Source: OLB6 sp964620125 (GTDB lineage: Bacteria > Bacteroidota > Ignavibacteria > Kapaibacteriales > Kapaibacteriaceae). From it: a stretch of 64,000 nt of DNA. The stretch is taken from contig CAZUGQ010000010.1 of assembly GCA_964620125.1 (NCBI GenBank), positions 1 to 64,000 of the forward strand, read 5' to 3'. The notes below the pieces were generated by a model. That model searched no databases. It worked only from the letters and a program-made list of their open reading frames with translations, and had not been told where the DNA came from. The position numbers and the translations under genes were made by a program. Numbering within the stretch: position 1 is the first letter of the stretch; each line of letters begins with the position of its first letter. Shown here piece after piece: positions 1 to 9,662 of the stretch.

Positions 1-3000
1 GGGACCTTACGGGCACCTATCCCAATCCGACCATTGCTGCCAATGCTGTGAACTCCGCCAAGATTGCCGATGGTTCTGTTTCGAATGCCGACTTGGCTGA
101 TGCATCAGTTAACAGCGCAAAGATTGTAGATGGGTCAATAACAACCATCGACGTCGCAGACGCAGCGATCAACTCTGCCAAGATTGTAGATGGTTCCGTT
201 GCAACTACAGATGTTGCAGATGGAGCCATAACATCACAAAAGATGAGTGCAACCGGAGTGGTTGCCACTACCTATGGCAATGCAACCAACGTCAGTCAGA
301 TAACCGTTGATGCTGCGGGCAGAATAACGTCAGCCGCTAGCGTACCTATCACAGGCGTGCCACCTGGTGGATCTGCCTCTGGTGATCTTGCTGGCACATA
401 TCCAGCGCCAACCATAGCCACGACTGCTGGTACCAATGTTATGACGGCACTGAACAATGCAAGCACGTCGGGAGTACTCGGAATCAACCGTGGTGGTACT
501 GGCGCAGCAACTGCATCAGCCGCTCTGAACAACCTGCTTCCAGCTCAAAGCGGCAACGCTGGTCGAGGTTTGGTTACTGATGGCACCAATGCTGCATGGC
601 AACCAATTGGATCTATAACAGGCAACGGTAGTGCACAGCAAGTAGCATGGTGGAGAGGGACAACGGCAATCGGTGGTAATAGCAATCTATTCTACGATAC
701 CACAAATGCCCTTGTTGGCATTAGCAATGCCGCACCAGCCTATCCACTGTCATTTGCCAATACCGTTGGACCTAAGATTGCACTGTGGAAGAACGGGGTT
801 TTGGATGAAGTCATGGGCTTCACAGTCCAGAACTCTGAACTTCGAATGCATGCCGCAAGCACAGGAAACGTGATCACCTTTGGACACACACAAGGTGGCA
901 CGTTTTCTCAAGTGGCACGTTTTCACAATTCAGCCTCAGGAACGTACAACTCGCGGCTTACTCTTTATAAGAATGCAACACCGGCGTCGCAGTCTTTTGA
1001 GCAGCATCTGGAGCTTTGGTCGAACAACACTGGAAGCCCAACCGACATCGTTCGTATTCGGTTTGCACACGACAACCAGTATTGGGGCTTTATTGGATAC
1101 CACGCAGCCGCCTCACAAGGCGAGGGTGAATTCCTATTTAACAGTCTTGATCCTTCAAGAGGCGCATCACTGCACATGAGTGGCGGTCTCATCATGGATG
1201 CGTACACAAATGGGGCATGGCTCACGCCAGCCGCCGACAGAGGAATGATGTACTACGACGGTACACAGGATCGATTCCTGATATCTGAAAACGGTGGACC
1301 ATGGGTTCCGCTGCTAACAGGGGGCTCCGGAATGTTGTACAACGTATCCACACCACAGTCCTCAGCTAACCCTCGAACCAACTGGTTATTCAATGTTGCC
1401 TATAGCGCAGCAGCACCTGACGCCGCCGCCGCCGGTGCAGTGATTACTTCCTCCGCTGGGTCGGGTGGGAACCTAAGTGCTACGGCACTTACTCTCACCG
1501 CAACTGCGACTGGCACCGGAACAGCAAAGGCTATTGAAGCAACAGGCGACATCAACGTACAGTCAACGAATGCCTTCTCGATCAACAATGAGAAGTTTCT
1601 GTGGAAAGGTCCGGGTGCTCACTTCTCACAGCTCTTCGTAGGGAATACACAGATCACAAACAATCTGACCGGAACGTACAACCACATGATCGGTATCAAC
1701 GCCGGCCACTACCTCACGAGCGGCGCGTTCAATCTGGGCGTCGGCCCTTCAGCTCTCACGAATGTGACAACGGGTAGCTACAATATCGGTATTGGTTATC
1801 GCACTGGCGGAGGTAGTGTGCCTGCCATGACTGCTGACAATAACATCTGGATAGGGCACTGGAGTGGCTACGACGCGTCAACGGCTGAACAAAACGTTGG
1901 AGTTGGATCATTCTCCTTATACAACCTTTCCACCGGTGCCGGCAACATCGCGATGGGATACAATAGTGGGGCTGCACTAACTACGGGAACAGAAAACATC
2001 TTCATTGGCCGCAACACCGGAAACAACGTTGATGTTGAAAGTTCCAACATTCTCATTGGCTCAAATGCCAATGCATTCGATGGTGTTTCGAATTCAGTGG
2101 CAATTGGCCCACGTTCATGGGTAAGCGGAAGTAATTCGATCGTGCTTGGCAGCGTAAACGGAGTGAATGGTGCTACTGCTACTCAGAATGTTGGCATTCA
2201 CAACAGCAATCCGCAGTATCCTCTGTCATTTGCCAACACCATAGGCAACAAGATCAGCTTGTGGCAGGATCCTGGGTCTGGATCCACCTATGGCCTAAGT
2301 ATGGCCGGATTTACAATGCAGATACACGCTGCATACAATTATGACGACATATCATTTGGCTATAAGGAGAACGGCACATACGTTGAGCAAGGCCGCTTCA
2401 ACAATGATGCAACAGGGTCCGCGCGACTTCTACTGATTAAAGACGCAGTTGCACAGGCTGTAAATGAAACACATCTCGACTTGTTCTCACCGAACATCGG
2501 AATAAGCACTCACCTAGTAAAGCTCCGATTCCACCAGTCCAATCAATATTGGGGAGCTATTGGCTACCATGCGTTCACTCAGCTTGGCGAAGGCGAGTTT
2601 TTGTTTCAGGACCTAGATGGGGGTCGGGCTTCCATCCACGCAACGGGCGGTCTGATCCTTGATGCCCACTCTTCGGGTGACTGGCTTACACCGGCCGTGG
2701 ATCGGGGCATCATCTACTTCGACAACGCCCAAGACAGATTTCTTGTGTCTGAGAATGGTGGAGCGTTTGCACCGCTACTTACTGCCTCTAACGCGCTGGT
2801 GTATAATACATCAACCGCACAAGCAACCGCTACACCACGCACGAACTGGTTGTTCAATGTCGAGTACTCTGCCGCAGCGCCAGATGCAAGCGCAAATGGG
2901 GCCAGGATTGCATCTTCGGCTGGCGTAGCCGGAAACAATAGTGCAACAGCGCTAACACTGGTTGCAACATCAACAGGAACTGGATCGGCGAGAGCTATAG

Positions 3001-4526
3001 AGGCAACAGGCGACATCAACGTACAGAACAATAACGTGTACCGCATGGGCGGGGCTCCGATACTATGGCGAGGTCCAGGGGCATCGGATAATCTTTTGAT
3101 TGGTTCCACGAACAACACAGCTTTATCTACAGGCAACAACTTCTTAGCTGGAACGAATGCCGGAGCATCTCTCACTACCGGAACCGGTGCTGTTGCCATC
3201 GGCAATACCGCCATGAGGTATCGTACGACTGGGATCTGGAACCTGGCCATAGGCTTGGGAGCCGGGCAAGGTCAGAGTGGACTCACGACTGGAACGTCGA
3301 ACGTATTCGTAGGCAACTATGCAGGGGAAGACATTACATCCGGCAGCGAAAACATCGGTATCGGTGTTCAAGCACTTCTAAACATTACCACAGGTGCATA
3401 CAACACGGTTGTCGGAAGATTTGCCGGAAGCAATATCACCACCGAGTTTAGCAACGTCCTCATCGGCAATCTCGCAACGAGCGGGGTAGGCACAAATCTG
3501 TCGGTAGCCATCGGAGAAAGTGCGACGGTATCGGCGAACAACTCTGTAGCACTCGGTGCCCGTGCATTCGCATCAGTGCCGAACGCCGTCGTATTAGGGT
3601 CGATAGCAGGTGTAAATGGAGCAACTGCATCATCACTGGTGGGAATCAACAACTCCGCTCCAACTCACCCGCTTTCATTTGCCAACAATGTCGGTAACAA
3701 AATCAGTCTATGGAGAGATGGAAGTGGCTCCTTCTACGGTTTTGCAATCCAAGCCGAGGAGCTGAGAGTTTCGACAGCCTTTGCTGGCGATGACATCCTT
3801 TTCGGTGCAACTCCATCCGGTGTGTTTTCTGAAGTTGCACGCATCCGAACGGCCACGTCAGGGTTTGATGAACCACGTATTCAGCTGATCAAGAATGCAA
3901 CCGACAATACACCGCCAAATCAACTTGAAGCTCACATTGAATTGTACTCACCCAATACAGGAAGCTCGGGGAATCTTGTTCGTATACGATTCCATCAAGC
4001 ATCGCAGTATTGGGGAGCTATTGGCTATCATGCCGCGACGAGTAACAGCCATGGTGAGTTCGTCTTCACAAGTCTGAATGGCTCTGGCTTCGGTGCATCC
4101 GTGCACGCAACCGGCGGCTTGATTCTCGACGCTTACTCCAACGTCGGATACATCACGCCAACAGCCAATCAGGGCATCATGTACTTCGATGATGCACTGG
4201 ATCGGTTCCGCATTTCGGAGAATGGGGGGGCGTGGCACAACGTTGTTCAGTCCACGTCGGCAAGACGGGTTGTGCACGACGAGGATGTGGTAGACCTTCC
4301 GAACATTGCCGCAGGTGCAACGGCAAACATCGACATTGCAATTCCCGATGCCGAAATCGGCGATGCAGTGTCAGTCTCACCAGACATCGACATGGATGAT
4401 GGCCTCATCATTGCATCGGCCCGAGTACAGGCAGCCGGAACGGTTCGAATCCGCATCATCAACGTAACGGGCGCCGCCATCAATGAAGGTAACGTCACAT
4501 TCAGTATTGGCCTGGTACAACCATGA
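1..4526 (+). CDS. Giant repeat fibre / YadA-head-like surface protein (5' end missing)
   Basis: The reading frame is already open at base 3 and runs to the stop at 4524-4526 (about 1507 residues visible), so the true start lies upstream. The visible N-terminus carries a D-L-T-G-T-Y-P-N-P-T fibre motif, then three 60-base tandem units (49-228), each beginning N-S-A-K-I. Next come G-D-L-A-G-T-Y-P and I-N-R-G-G-T-G motifs seen in Bacteroidota fibre proteins. From 741 there are tandem modules starting Y/H-P-L-S-F-A-N at 741, 2217 and 3666 (spacings 1476 and 1449 bases); the third is truncated. Each full module has a W-G-x-I-G-Y-H-A segment, a D-R-F-x-x-S-E-N-G-G segment and a stretch of YadA-head-like repeats (S-V-A-I-G and similar). 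The C-terminus has no T9SS tail and no trimeric-autotransporter anchor; it ends in a small all-beta domain found at the end of other Bacteroidota fibres. Role as an adhesin or fibre is inferred. The stop overlaps the next start (ATGA). Confidence 0.8.
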   Translation, partial: DLTGTYPNPTIAANAVNSAKIADGSVSNADLADASVNSAKIVDGSITTIDVADAAINSAKIVDGSVATTDVADGAITSQKMSATGVVATTYGNATNVSQITVDAAGRITSAASVPITGVPPGGSASGDLAGTYPAPTIATTAGTNVMTALNNASTSGVLGINRGGTGAATASAALNNLLPAQSGNAGRGLVTDGTNAAWQPIGSITGNGSAQQVAWWRGTTAIGGNSNLFYDTTNALVGISNAAPAYPLSFANTVGPKIALWKNGVLDEVMGFTVQNSELRMHAASTGNVITFGHTQGGTFSQVARFHNSASGTYNSRLTLYKNATPASQSFEQHLELWSNNTGSPTDIVRIRFAHDNQYWGFIGYHAAASQGEGEFLFNSLDPSRGASLHMSGGLIMDAYTNGAWLTPAADRGMMYYDGTQDRFLISENGGPWVPLLTGGSGMLYNVSTPQSSANPRTNWLFNVAYSAAAPDAAAAGAVITSSAGSGGNLSATALTLTATATGTGTAKAIEATGDINVQSTNAFSINNEKFLWKGPGAHFSQLFVGNTQITNNLTGTYNHMIGINAGHYLTSGAFNLGVGPSALTNVTTGSYNIGIGYRTGGGSVPAMTADNNIWIGHWSGYDASTAEQNVGVGSFSLYNLSTGAGNIAMGYNSGAALTTGTENIFIGRNTGNNVDVESSNILIGSNANAFDGVSNSVAIGPRSWVSGSNSIVLGSVNGVNGATATQNVGIHNSNPQYPLSFANTIGNKISLWQDPGSGSTYGLSMAGFTMQIHAAYNYDDISFGYKENGTYVEQGRFNNDATGSARLLLIKDAVAQAVNETHLDLFSPNIGISTHLVKLRFHQSNQYWGAIGYHAFTQLGEGEFLFQDLDGGRASIHATGGLILDAHSSGDWLTPAVDRGIIYFDNAQDRFLVSENGGAFAPLLTASNALVYNTSTAQATATPRTNWLFNVEYSAAAPDASANGARIASSAGVAGNNSATALTLVATSTGTGSARAIEATGDINVQNNNVYRMGGAPILWRGPGASDNLLIGSTNNTALSTGNNFLAGTNAGASLTTGTGAVAIGNTAMRYRTTGIWNLAIGLGAGQGQSGLTTGTSNVFVGNYAGEDITSGSENIGIGVQALLNITTGAYNTVVGRFAGSNITTEFSNVLIGNLATSGVGTNLSVAIGESATVSANNSVALGARAFASVPNAVVLGSIAGVNGATASSLVGINNSAPTHPLSFANNVGNKISLWRDGSGSFYGFAIQAEELRVSTAFAGDDILFGATPSGVFSEVARIRTATSGFDEPRIQLIKNATDNTPPNQLEAHIELYSPNTGSSGNLVRIRFHQASQYWGAIGYHAATSNSHGEFVFTSLNGSGFGASVHATGGLILDAYSNVGYITPTANQGIMYFDDALDRFRISENGGAWHNVVQSTSARRVVHDEDVVDLPNIAAGATANIDIAIPDAEIGDAVSVSPDIDMDDGLIIASARVQAAGTVRIRIINVTGAAINEGNVTFSIGLVQP

Positions 4527-5410
4527 TACTGATACTTCCTTTCATGATTGTGCTGCTGGTAGCTGGACCCTTGGCGTTCGCTCAGAATCTTGAACGAAGT
4601 GTTATTGGTAACGGTGGTGGGCGCTTATCAACAGCAAACTCAGCAGTGCGTGGCACTGTGGGCCAGCCAGCAATTGGTCGAGTGGGAGGTGCCGATTCAA
4701 AACACAATCTGGGTTTCTGGTACCGAAGTCACTCGGGTGGCACAGTAGTGGCCGTCCCAAACCGCGAGGGGGAGATTGGCACCACTACCACCGTACAGAT
4801 TATGCTCATGTCTTCGAAGGGGCTTGTGGATTTCGGTCCTCGCTCCTTTGTGATCACACTTCGATACAACAGTACTGTACTGGTAAACAAGAGCACCTAC
4901 CCGTGCACTCGCAGTGGCGATGACTGCGTGCTCACCGTAACCGGCACGATGAGAGATTCGGTTGGCGTGCTGGCAGAGATACCATTCCTTATTACTCTCG
5001 GCAACGCAGAACACACGGATCTCATCATTGATAGTGTTGAGTGGGTGGGTGCGGGCGACGTGTCCACTACGAAGTTCAATGGCCGATTCCAAGCGTTAGG
5101 ACTGTGTGAGGAAGGTGATTCGGTGCGCCTGATTCGCCGAGGCCCTGTTGCCGGAATCACGCGCATCGCGCCCCAACCTGTGGCCGTTTACGCCACTGCC
5201 ACTACCTTCATTACAGATGATGGCCCAACTCGGATGATACTCATCAATACGCTCGGCCGCGAAATCGCTGTGGTGATGGATGTAGCCAGCATTCAGCCCG
5301 GTGAGCATGAGGTGCCACTTGATCTAACCGAGGTGGCCAGCGGCCAGTACTATTTGGTGCTAATGACTCCAACCGACCTTTACTCCGAACCAATCATGAT
5401 CAGGAAGTAA
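4523..5410 (+). CDS. Secreted cohesin-like protein with T9SS sorting domain
   Basis: 295 residues. Residues 1-20 form a signal peptide ending A-F-A-Q. The middle (about 70-190) is an all-beta region with a cysteine pair, resembling cohesin-like or cell-surface beta-sandwich domains. The last ~80 residues have the layout of a type A T9SS sorting domain: a strand with I-L-I-N-T-L-G-R, then G-E-H-E-V-P-L-D-L, then S-G-Q-Y-Y-L-V, ending I-M-I-R-K. It should be exported by Sec and then moved across the outer membrane. It overlaps the fibre gene by 4 bases and lies 3 bases before the OmpA gene, so the three are very probably co-translated; it could bind or present the fibre on the surface, which is inference. 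No enzyme motif is visible. Confidence 0.72.
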   Translation: MILILPFMIVLLVAGPLAFAQNLERSVIGNGGGRLSTANSAVRGTVGQPAIGRVGGADSKHNLGFWYRSHSGGTVVAVPNREGEIGTTTTVQIMLMSSKGLVDFGPRSFVITLRYNSTVLVNKSTYPCTRSGDDCVLTVTGTMRDSVGVLAEIPFLITLGNAEHTDLIIDSVEWVGAGDVSTTKFNGRFQALGLCEEGDSVRLIRRGPVAGITRIAPQPVAVYATATTFITDDGPTRMILINTLGREIAVVMDVASIQPGEHEVPLDLTEVASGQYYLVLMTPTDLYSEPIMIRK

Positions 5411-5413
5411 GGC

Positions 5414-7423
5414 ATGAACGCCATAACATGGTTACTTCTGGTTGGATCTGCAGTGTGTTCATCGAGCATCGTGCTCGCACAATCTTCTGCCCCGGCGACT
5501 ACCGAGCCAATCAGAACACAATCCTTTGGTGTGTATGGCTCCATTGGCCTGAACATGTTCGGAACGGACATCGCCGGATTACCTGGCATACCGAGTTGTT
5601 GCCCGCAGTATAACAGCGGAAGTGGAGTTGGGTTTGCCGTTGGTGGTCTGTACGATTATCCCGTAACCTCAACGTTTAGCATTCTAGGTCGCTTGAGCCT
5701 CTTCTCCGCAGGAGGTACCATCACAGCTACGGAACAAGAGTTGTTGAACACCGATGGAGTGGAACAGTACGGAACGTTCGAGCATACGATTGCCACACAG
5801 CGTTTCGGTATCGGCCTCGAACCACTTGCTCAACTGAGGGTGATGGACAAGCTTGCTGCTGTTTTAGGTCCGAGCATCGGCTACTTTTTCAGTTCTTCAT
5901 TTGAACAAAAAGAACACATACTCGAACCCGCTGGAGCTGTGTTTGAGAATGGACAGCCAACACGGTTCACCTATTCCGGCAACGTGCCCGATGCATCAAG
6001 CCTATTCTTCGGCATTGTTGTAGGTCTTCGCTATGAGATTCCCATAGCAGCCGACAGCTCACTGTCCGTCGTACCTGAACTTACCTACACCCACGGACTT
6101 ACGAGCTTGCAATCGTCGCAAGATTGGTCGCTGCAATCCATACGTGCAGGCATTGCCGTGCAATGGAATTCATGGAAGAAACCAGAGCCCCTTACCACAC
6201 CACCACCTTCACCTGAACCTGCTCCGGAGCCTCCCCCCCCTGCTGTGGTTCTGCCAGCACTGGCCGTTTCCAAGTTTGAAGCAACCTTGTTGGATGCTGA
6301 TGGTCGTCCTACCAAAGACTCTGTTATCACCATCACCAACATTGTTTCCACAAACCTATACGCTCTGCTTAACTATGTTTTCTTCGATGACAGCAGTTCG
6401 GTGATACCCACACGTTACCAATTACTCACTCCGGGCGAAGCTGAGAGTTTTGATATCAACGCCTTGAATGGTATCGGCACCATGCCGATCTACTATCACA
6501 TTCTGAATATTGTTGGACTCAAACTCCGCAAATCGCCAGACGCCACCATTACACTCATAGGATGTAATAGCAATGTTGGACCCGAAGAAGGTAACACTGC
6601 CCTGAGTAAGGATCGTGCAGAAGCAATCCGTGACTACCTAACTCAGGTGTGGCGTGTTGACCCCTTGCGAATCAAGGTGCAAACTCGAAACCTACCGGCA
6701 GATCCTTCCAATACAACAACGCCAGACGGTGCAGCAGAAAATCGAAGGGTGGAAGTCTTGGCTAATGACCGATCTATTCTTGAGCCACTGTACTTCACAG
6801 ACACGACGAGAACATCCAGCGCACCGTCAATACGGTTTTCACAAAACGTCACTTCGGAGAATGGCGTGAAAGAGTGGTCTGTTGTTGCCTCACAAGGTGG
6901 CAAGGAGCTCAAGTCATTCGCTGGGTCCAGTAACGTTGACTCCGCCGTGTACTGGGACATGGGTGATGATATTGCAACCATGCCCTTGTCGGAAGAACCT
7001 GTTCGGTACACAATCCGGGTTGTTGATGAACAAGGTCAGAGCCGTGTTGCCGAAGGGAACGACATCAATGTTCAGCAGGTTGTTCGTAAGGACAAACGCA
7101 TCGAACGATTTACTCTTATCATCTTCGGTTATAACGTTTCCGAATTCACGGATGCTCACGAACGCATCATCAGCGTGATCAAACAACGGATATCCCCCAA
7201 CTCTACTGTCACCGTTGAAGGATTTACCGACAGGTCGGGTGAAGAAGAATACAACCTGAAACTGTCGCAACGTCGAGCTGATGAAACTGCGAGACGCTTG
7301 AACATTCCGAAGGAACGCTCCACAGGCTACGGTAGCAATAACCTGCTGTACGACAACACACTTCCTGAAGGACGATTCTACTCACGTACGGTAAATGTAA
7401 CTATCGAAACCCCTATCGAATAA
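5414..7423 (+). CDS. Outer-membrane barrel protein with two OmpA-like domains
   Basis: 669 residues. Signal peptide 1-23 (ends V-L-A-Q). Residues about 30-245 look like an outer-membrane beta-barrel. A proline-rich linker follows (about 255-282, partly encoded by a C8 run at 6233-6240). Then come two OmpA/MotB-like peptidoglycan-binding regions. The first (about 315-455) has I-G-C-N-S-N-V-G, a D-R-A-E-A-I-R-D-Y-L helix and E-N-R-R-V-E-V. The second (about 570-669) has V-E-G-F-T-D-R-S-G, S-Q-R-R-A-D-E-T-A and the final strand. Single-OmpA barrels are common; two OmpA domains after a barrel are less so. As third gene of the fibre module it probably anchors the surface assembly to peptidoglycan. 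Its last 11 bases overlap the convergent TonB receptor gene. Confidence 0.8.
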   Translation: MNAITWLLLVGSAVCSSSIVLAQSSAPATTEPIRTQSFGVYGSIGLNMFGTDIAGLPGIPSCCPQYNSGSGVGFAVGGLYDYPVTSTFSILGRLSLFSAGGTITATEQELLNTDGVEQYGTFEHTIATQRFGIGLEPLAQLRVMDKLAAVLGPSIGYFFSSSFEQKEHILEPAGAVFENGQPTRFTYSGNVPDASSLFFGIVVGLRYEIPIAADSSLSVVPELTYTHGLTSLQSSQDWSLQSIRAGIAVQWNSWKKPEPLTTPPPSPEPAPEPPPPAVVLPALAVSKFEATLLDADGRPTKDSVITITNIVSTNLYALLNYVFFDDSSSVIPTRYQLLTPGEAESFDINALNGIGTMPIYYHILNIVGLKLRKSPDATITLIGCNSNVGPEEGNTALSKDRAEAIRDYLTQVWRVDPLRIKVQTRNLPADPSNTTTPDGAAENRRVEVLANDRSILEPLYFTDTTRTSSAPSIRFSQNVTSENGVKEWSVVASQGGKELKSFAGSSNVDSAVYWDMGDDIATMPLSEEPVRYTIRVVDEQGQSRVAEGNDINVQQVVRKDKRIERFTLIIFGYNVSEFTDAHERIISVIKQRISPNSTVTVEGFTDRSGEEEYNLKLSQRRADETARRLNIPKERSTGYGSNNLLYDNTLPEGRFYSRTVNVTIETPIE

Positions 7424-9662
7424 CAGGCAGATTCACGCCCGCATTCAAAACCAACGTGAGAGGCTCGGCTGGAATAATACCGGGCCCAGGATAGCTCACT
7501 GCACGTCGAGTAAAGTATGATGCGTTCAGCAGGTTATTAGCACTTGCTCGAACATGCAACCAGTCATTTCTGTAATCAACGGTTAGGTCCATCACGGCGT
7601 ATGCAGGAATGATCCCTGTAACGGCTGATGCACTGAACTCGGCATTCGTTGCATCCGAGTATTGCTCACCTACCCACGACTGCAGGAGCGTTGCGCTCCA
7701 ATCACGCCACTGAATAGATGCACCCACACGCACGATATACGGAGGTACCAGTTCAACAAGCTTGTTGGCAACGGATGGATCGGAGCTGTTCACGTACCGC
7801 CCATCCATCACACTGCTGTTCACCAGAAGATGAAGTGATGGGGCTTCGGCAGACGCATCTGCAGACAGGAACGTACCGGTCACATCAAGGTCCACCACGG
7901 CCTCTACACCTGCAGTATATGCATCTGCTACGTTGGTTCGGTATCGATAAGGCAGGTACAGTGGCGGTACATCCGTCCGCTGAATCTCTCCGATCTTGTT
8001 GTTGTATCGCAGATAGAATAGCGACACATCAAAGGCAATGTAGTCTGAGAATGCGGCACGCATGCCAAGGTCCAGTGTATACCCGCGCTCATCCTGTATG
8101 TCTGGGTTTACAACAATGTTTGGATTCACAACTCGAAGGTCAGTGAACGTGATTGCTCGATAATTCTGTACTGCATTACCATACACTTCAACGTTCCACG
8201 GTGTGTGCCACGACATACCAAGACCAGCCAAAACAATGCTTCGTGATCGTTGATTGTTTTCGTACACAACACTGTCAACAACATGATTGCCTGCTAGGTC
8301 CTTAACAAGGATTCGATACCACCCGTCAGCCTGGGTATTGATGTGCTCCACACGCATACCGGGCACAATGGACAAGCCCCCTCCAAGTCGAATAACAGCC
8401 TCTGCAAATCCTGCAACATTGCTGTTTGGAAAGGTATAGTCACTACCTTCCAAACTGTCGGGGTGCAGAAACGTGAAGTCCGGACCCGCGCCGTCCGATG
8501 CATCACCCTGCTGCTGCCGAGTGCGCCCGGTAAATAGTCGGATTCCCGCGGCAACACTTGACGTAAGCCCGAACATCGGCACATCACGAGTAATCGTGGT
8601 TTCATTGCTCAGGTTCAGAAATGAACCATCAATCATCGTGCGGGGGCCTCCACGATCAACCATTGTGATTCGATCGAGATTCCCAAGTGCAGTGCGGGAG
8701 CTGGCAAGGCCAGCAAACAGTGTTTGGATTGATGTTACACTGTCAAGAATGACATTGCCTCGCAGTGATGCCACGTTCCACGTTACGGTAAACCAGTTGC
8801 GAGCTCGTACACTCTGCTGCGGATCGTCCGCAAACATTTTATCTGACAAGCCTCCTGGCTGCTGTGCCAAGTACGACATAAACGTATAATCTGCTTGCAC
8901 ACGAACGGTACTACCCAGCGTTCCCATCAGACTGGCATACGCAGTGTGCTGATGTGCTTCGCTATTCGGACGCCAGCCATCCGACCTGCGGAACTGATAA
9001 CTGCCGCTATAACCAAGACTGCTGTGGCCTCCTTCCAATCGAGCGGTACCAAAGGCGAGTCCAAACGATCCGGCACCGATCCCCGCTTCGGCAACGAGTG
9101 GAGAGTTGGATGTGGGCTCTCGCATCACGAAGTTGACCACACCACCAAACTGGGTACCGTATCGAAGTGCCGCTCCTCCTCGTGTGACTTCAATACGATC
9201 AACGAAGTCCATGGGCGGTGTATAGTAACTCTCTGGATATCCGAGTGGGTCGGCGGCAATGTCGTAGGAGTTCTGCCTGGTGGTAAAGTTGCTCGACCGA
9301 TCCGGTGATAGACCACGCCCGCCAATTCCAAGCTGTAGCCCAAGAGCATCACTCTCCCAAACGTTAAGTCCTACAATCGAAGAGAATATCTGCCGGGGGT
9401 TGTTCGTGCTTGTATTTGCATTGAGTGCTTGGACCTGCACCAGTTCCGTCTTCTTTGCCGCGTTGATCACGCCATTACCAACATCATCCATCCGCGTAAT
9501 CACAAAGCCATTGTACCGCTTGTCTGTGACGTCAACCGAACGCAAGGTGATAGTATCAAGCACAATCGCGTCGGTTTCTGAACAAACCACCGCAATTGCA
9601 CTGAGCAGAAACGCTGCCGCGGAAATCAGTGTCGGGCCAATACCCACCGATTGCTCCACCAA
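7413..9662 (-). CDS. TonB-dependent outer-membrane receptor (FecA-like)
   Basis: 749 residues. A hydrophobic signal segment (about 10-30) precedes a short region D-T-I-T-L that could serve as TonB box. The plug domain covers about 75-185, with a G-I-G-G-R-G motif, R-I-E-V-T-R-G-G-A-A-L-R-Y-G and G-G-V-V-N-F-V. The remainder is a 22-strand-type barrel rich in alternating aromatic residues. No N-terminal STN signalling domain or carboxypeptidase-like domain is seen, so it is a plain transporter rather than a SusC or transducing type. It is the last gene of a minus-strand cassette with DUF4856, imelysin-like and HTTM genes, a combination known in Bacteroidota and linked to metal (probably iron) uptake; the substrate is inferred. 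The start is TTG at 9662 or GTG at 9659, inside the end of the HTTM gene. Confidence 0.88.
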   Translation of the reverse strand: MVEQSVGIGPTLISAAAFLLSAIAVVCSETDAIVLDTITLRSVDVTDKRYNGFVITRMDDVGNGVINAAKKTELVQVQALNANTSTNNPRQIFSSIVGLNVWESDALGLQLGIGGRGLSPDRSSNFTTRQNSYDIAADPLGYPESYYTPPMDFVDRIEVTRGGAALRYGTQFGGVVNFVMREPTSNSPLVAEAGIGAGSFGLAFGTARLEGGHSSLGYSGSYQFRRSDGWRPNSEAHQHTAYASLMGTLGSTVRVQADYTFMSYLAQQPGGLSDKMFADDPQQSVRARNWFTVTWNVASLRGNVILDSVTSIQTLFAGLASSRTALGNLDRITMVDRGGPRTMIDGSFLNLSNETTITRDVPMFGLTSSVAAGIRLFTGRTRQQQGDASDGAGPDFTFLHPDSLEGSDYTFPNSNVAGFAEAVIRLGGGLSIVPGMRVEHINTQADGWYRILVKDLAGNHVVDSVVYENNQRSRSIVLAGLGMSWHTPWNVEVYGNAVQNYRAITFTDLRVVNPNIVVNPDIQDERGYTLDLGMRAAFSDYIAFDVSLFYLRYNNKIGEIQRTDVPPLYLPYRYRTNVADAYTAGVEAVVDLDVTGTFLSADASAEAPSLHLLVNSSVMDGRYVNSSDPSVANKLVELVPPYIVRVGASIQWRDWSATLLQSWVGEQYSDATNAEFSASAVTGIIPAYAVMDLTVDYRNDWLHVRASANNLLNASYFTRRAVSYPGPGIIPAEPLTLVLNAGVNLPVIR

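Noticed and set aside
49..228. CRISPR array from short tandem units
   Set aside because: The 60-base units are contiguous, without spacers, and code for a 20-residue protein repeat in frame.
1..4526. Prophage tail-fibre locus
   Set aside because: Fibre-like repeats are present, but no phage structural, lysis or integrase genes are near, and the next genes are T9SS and OmpA proteins.
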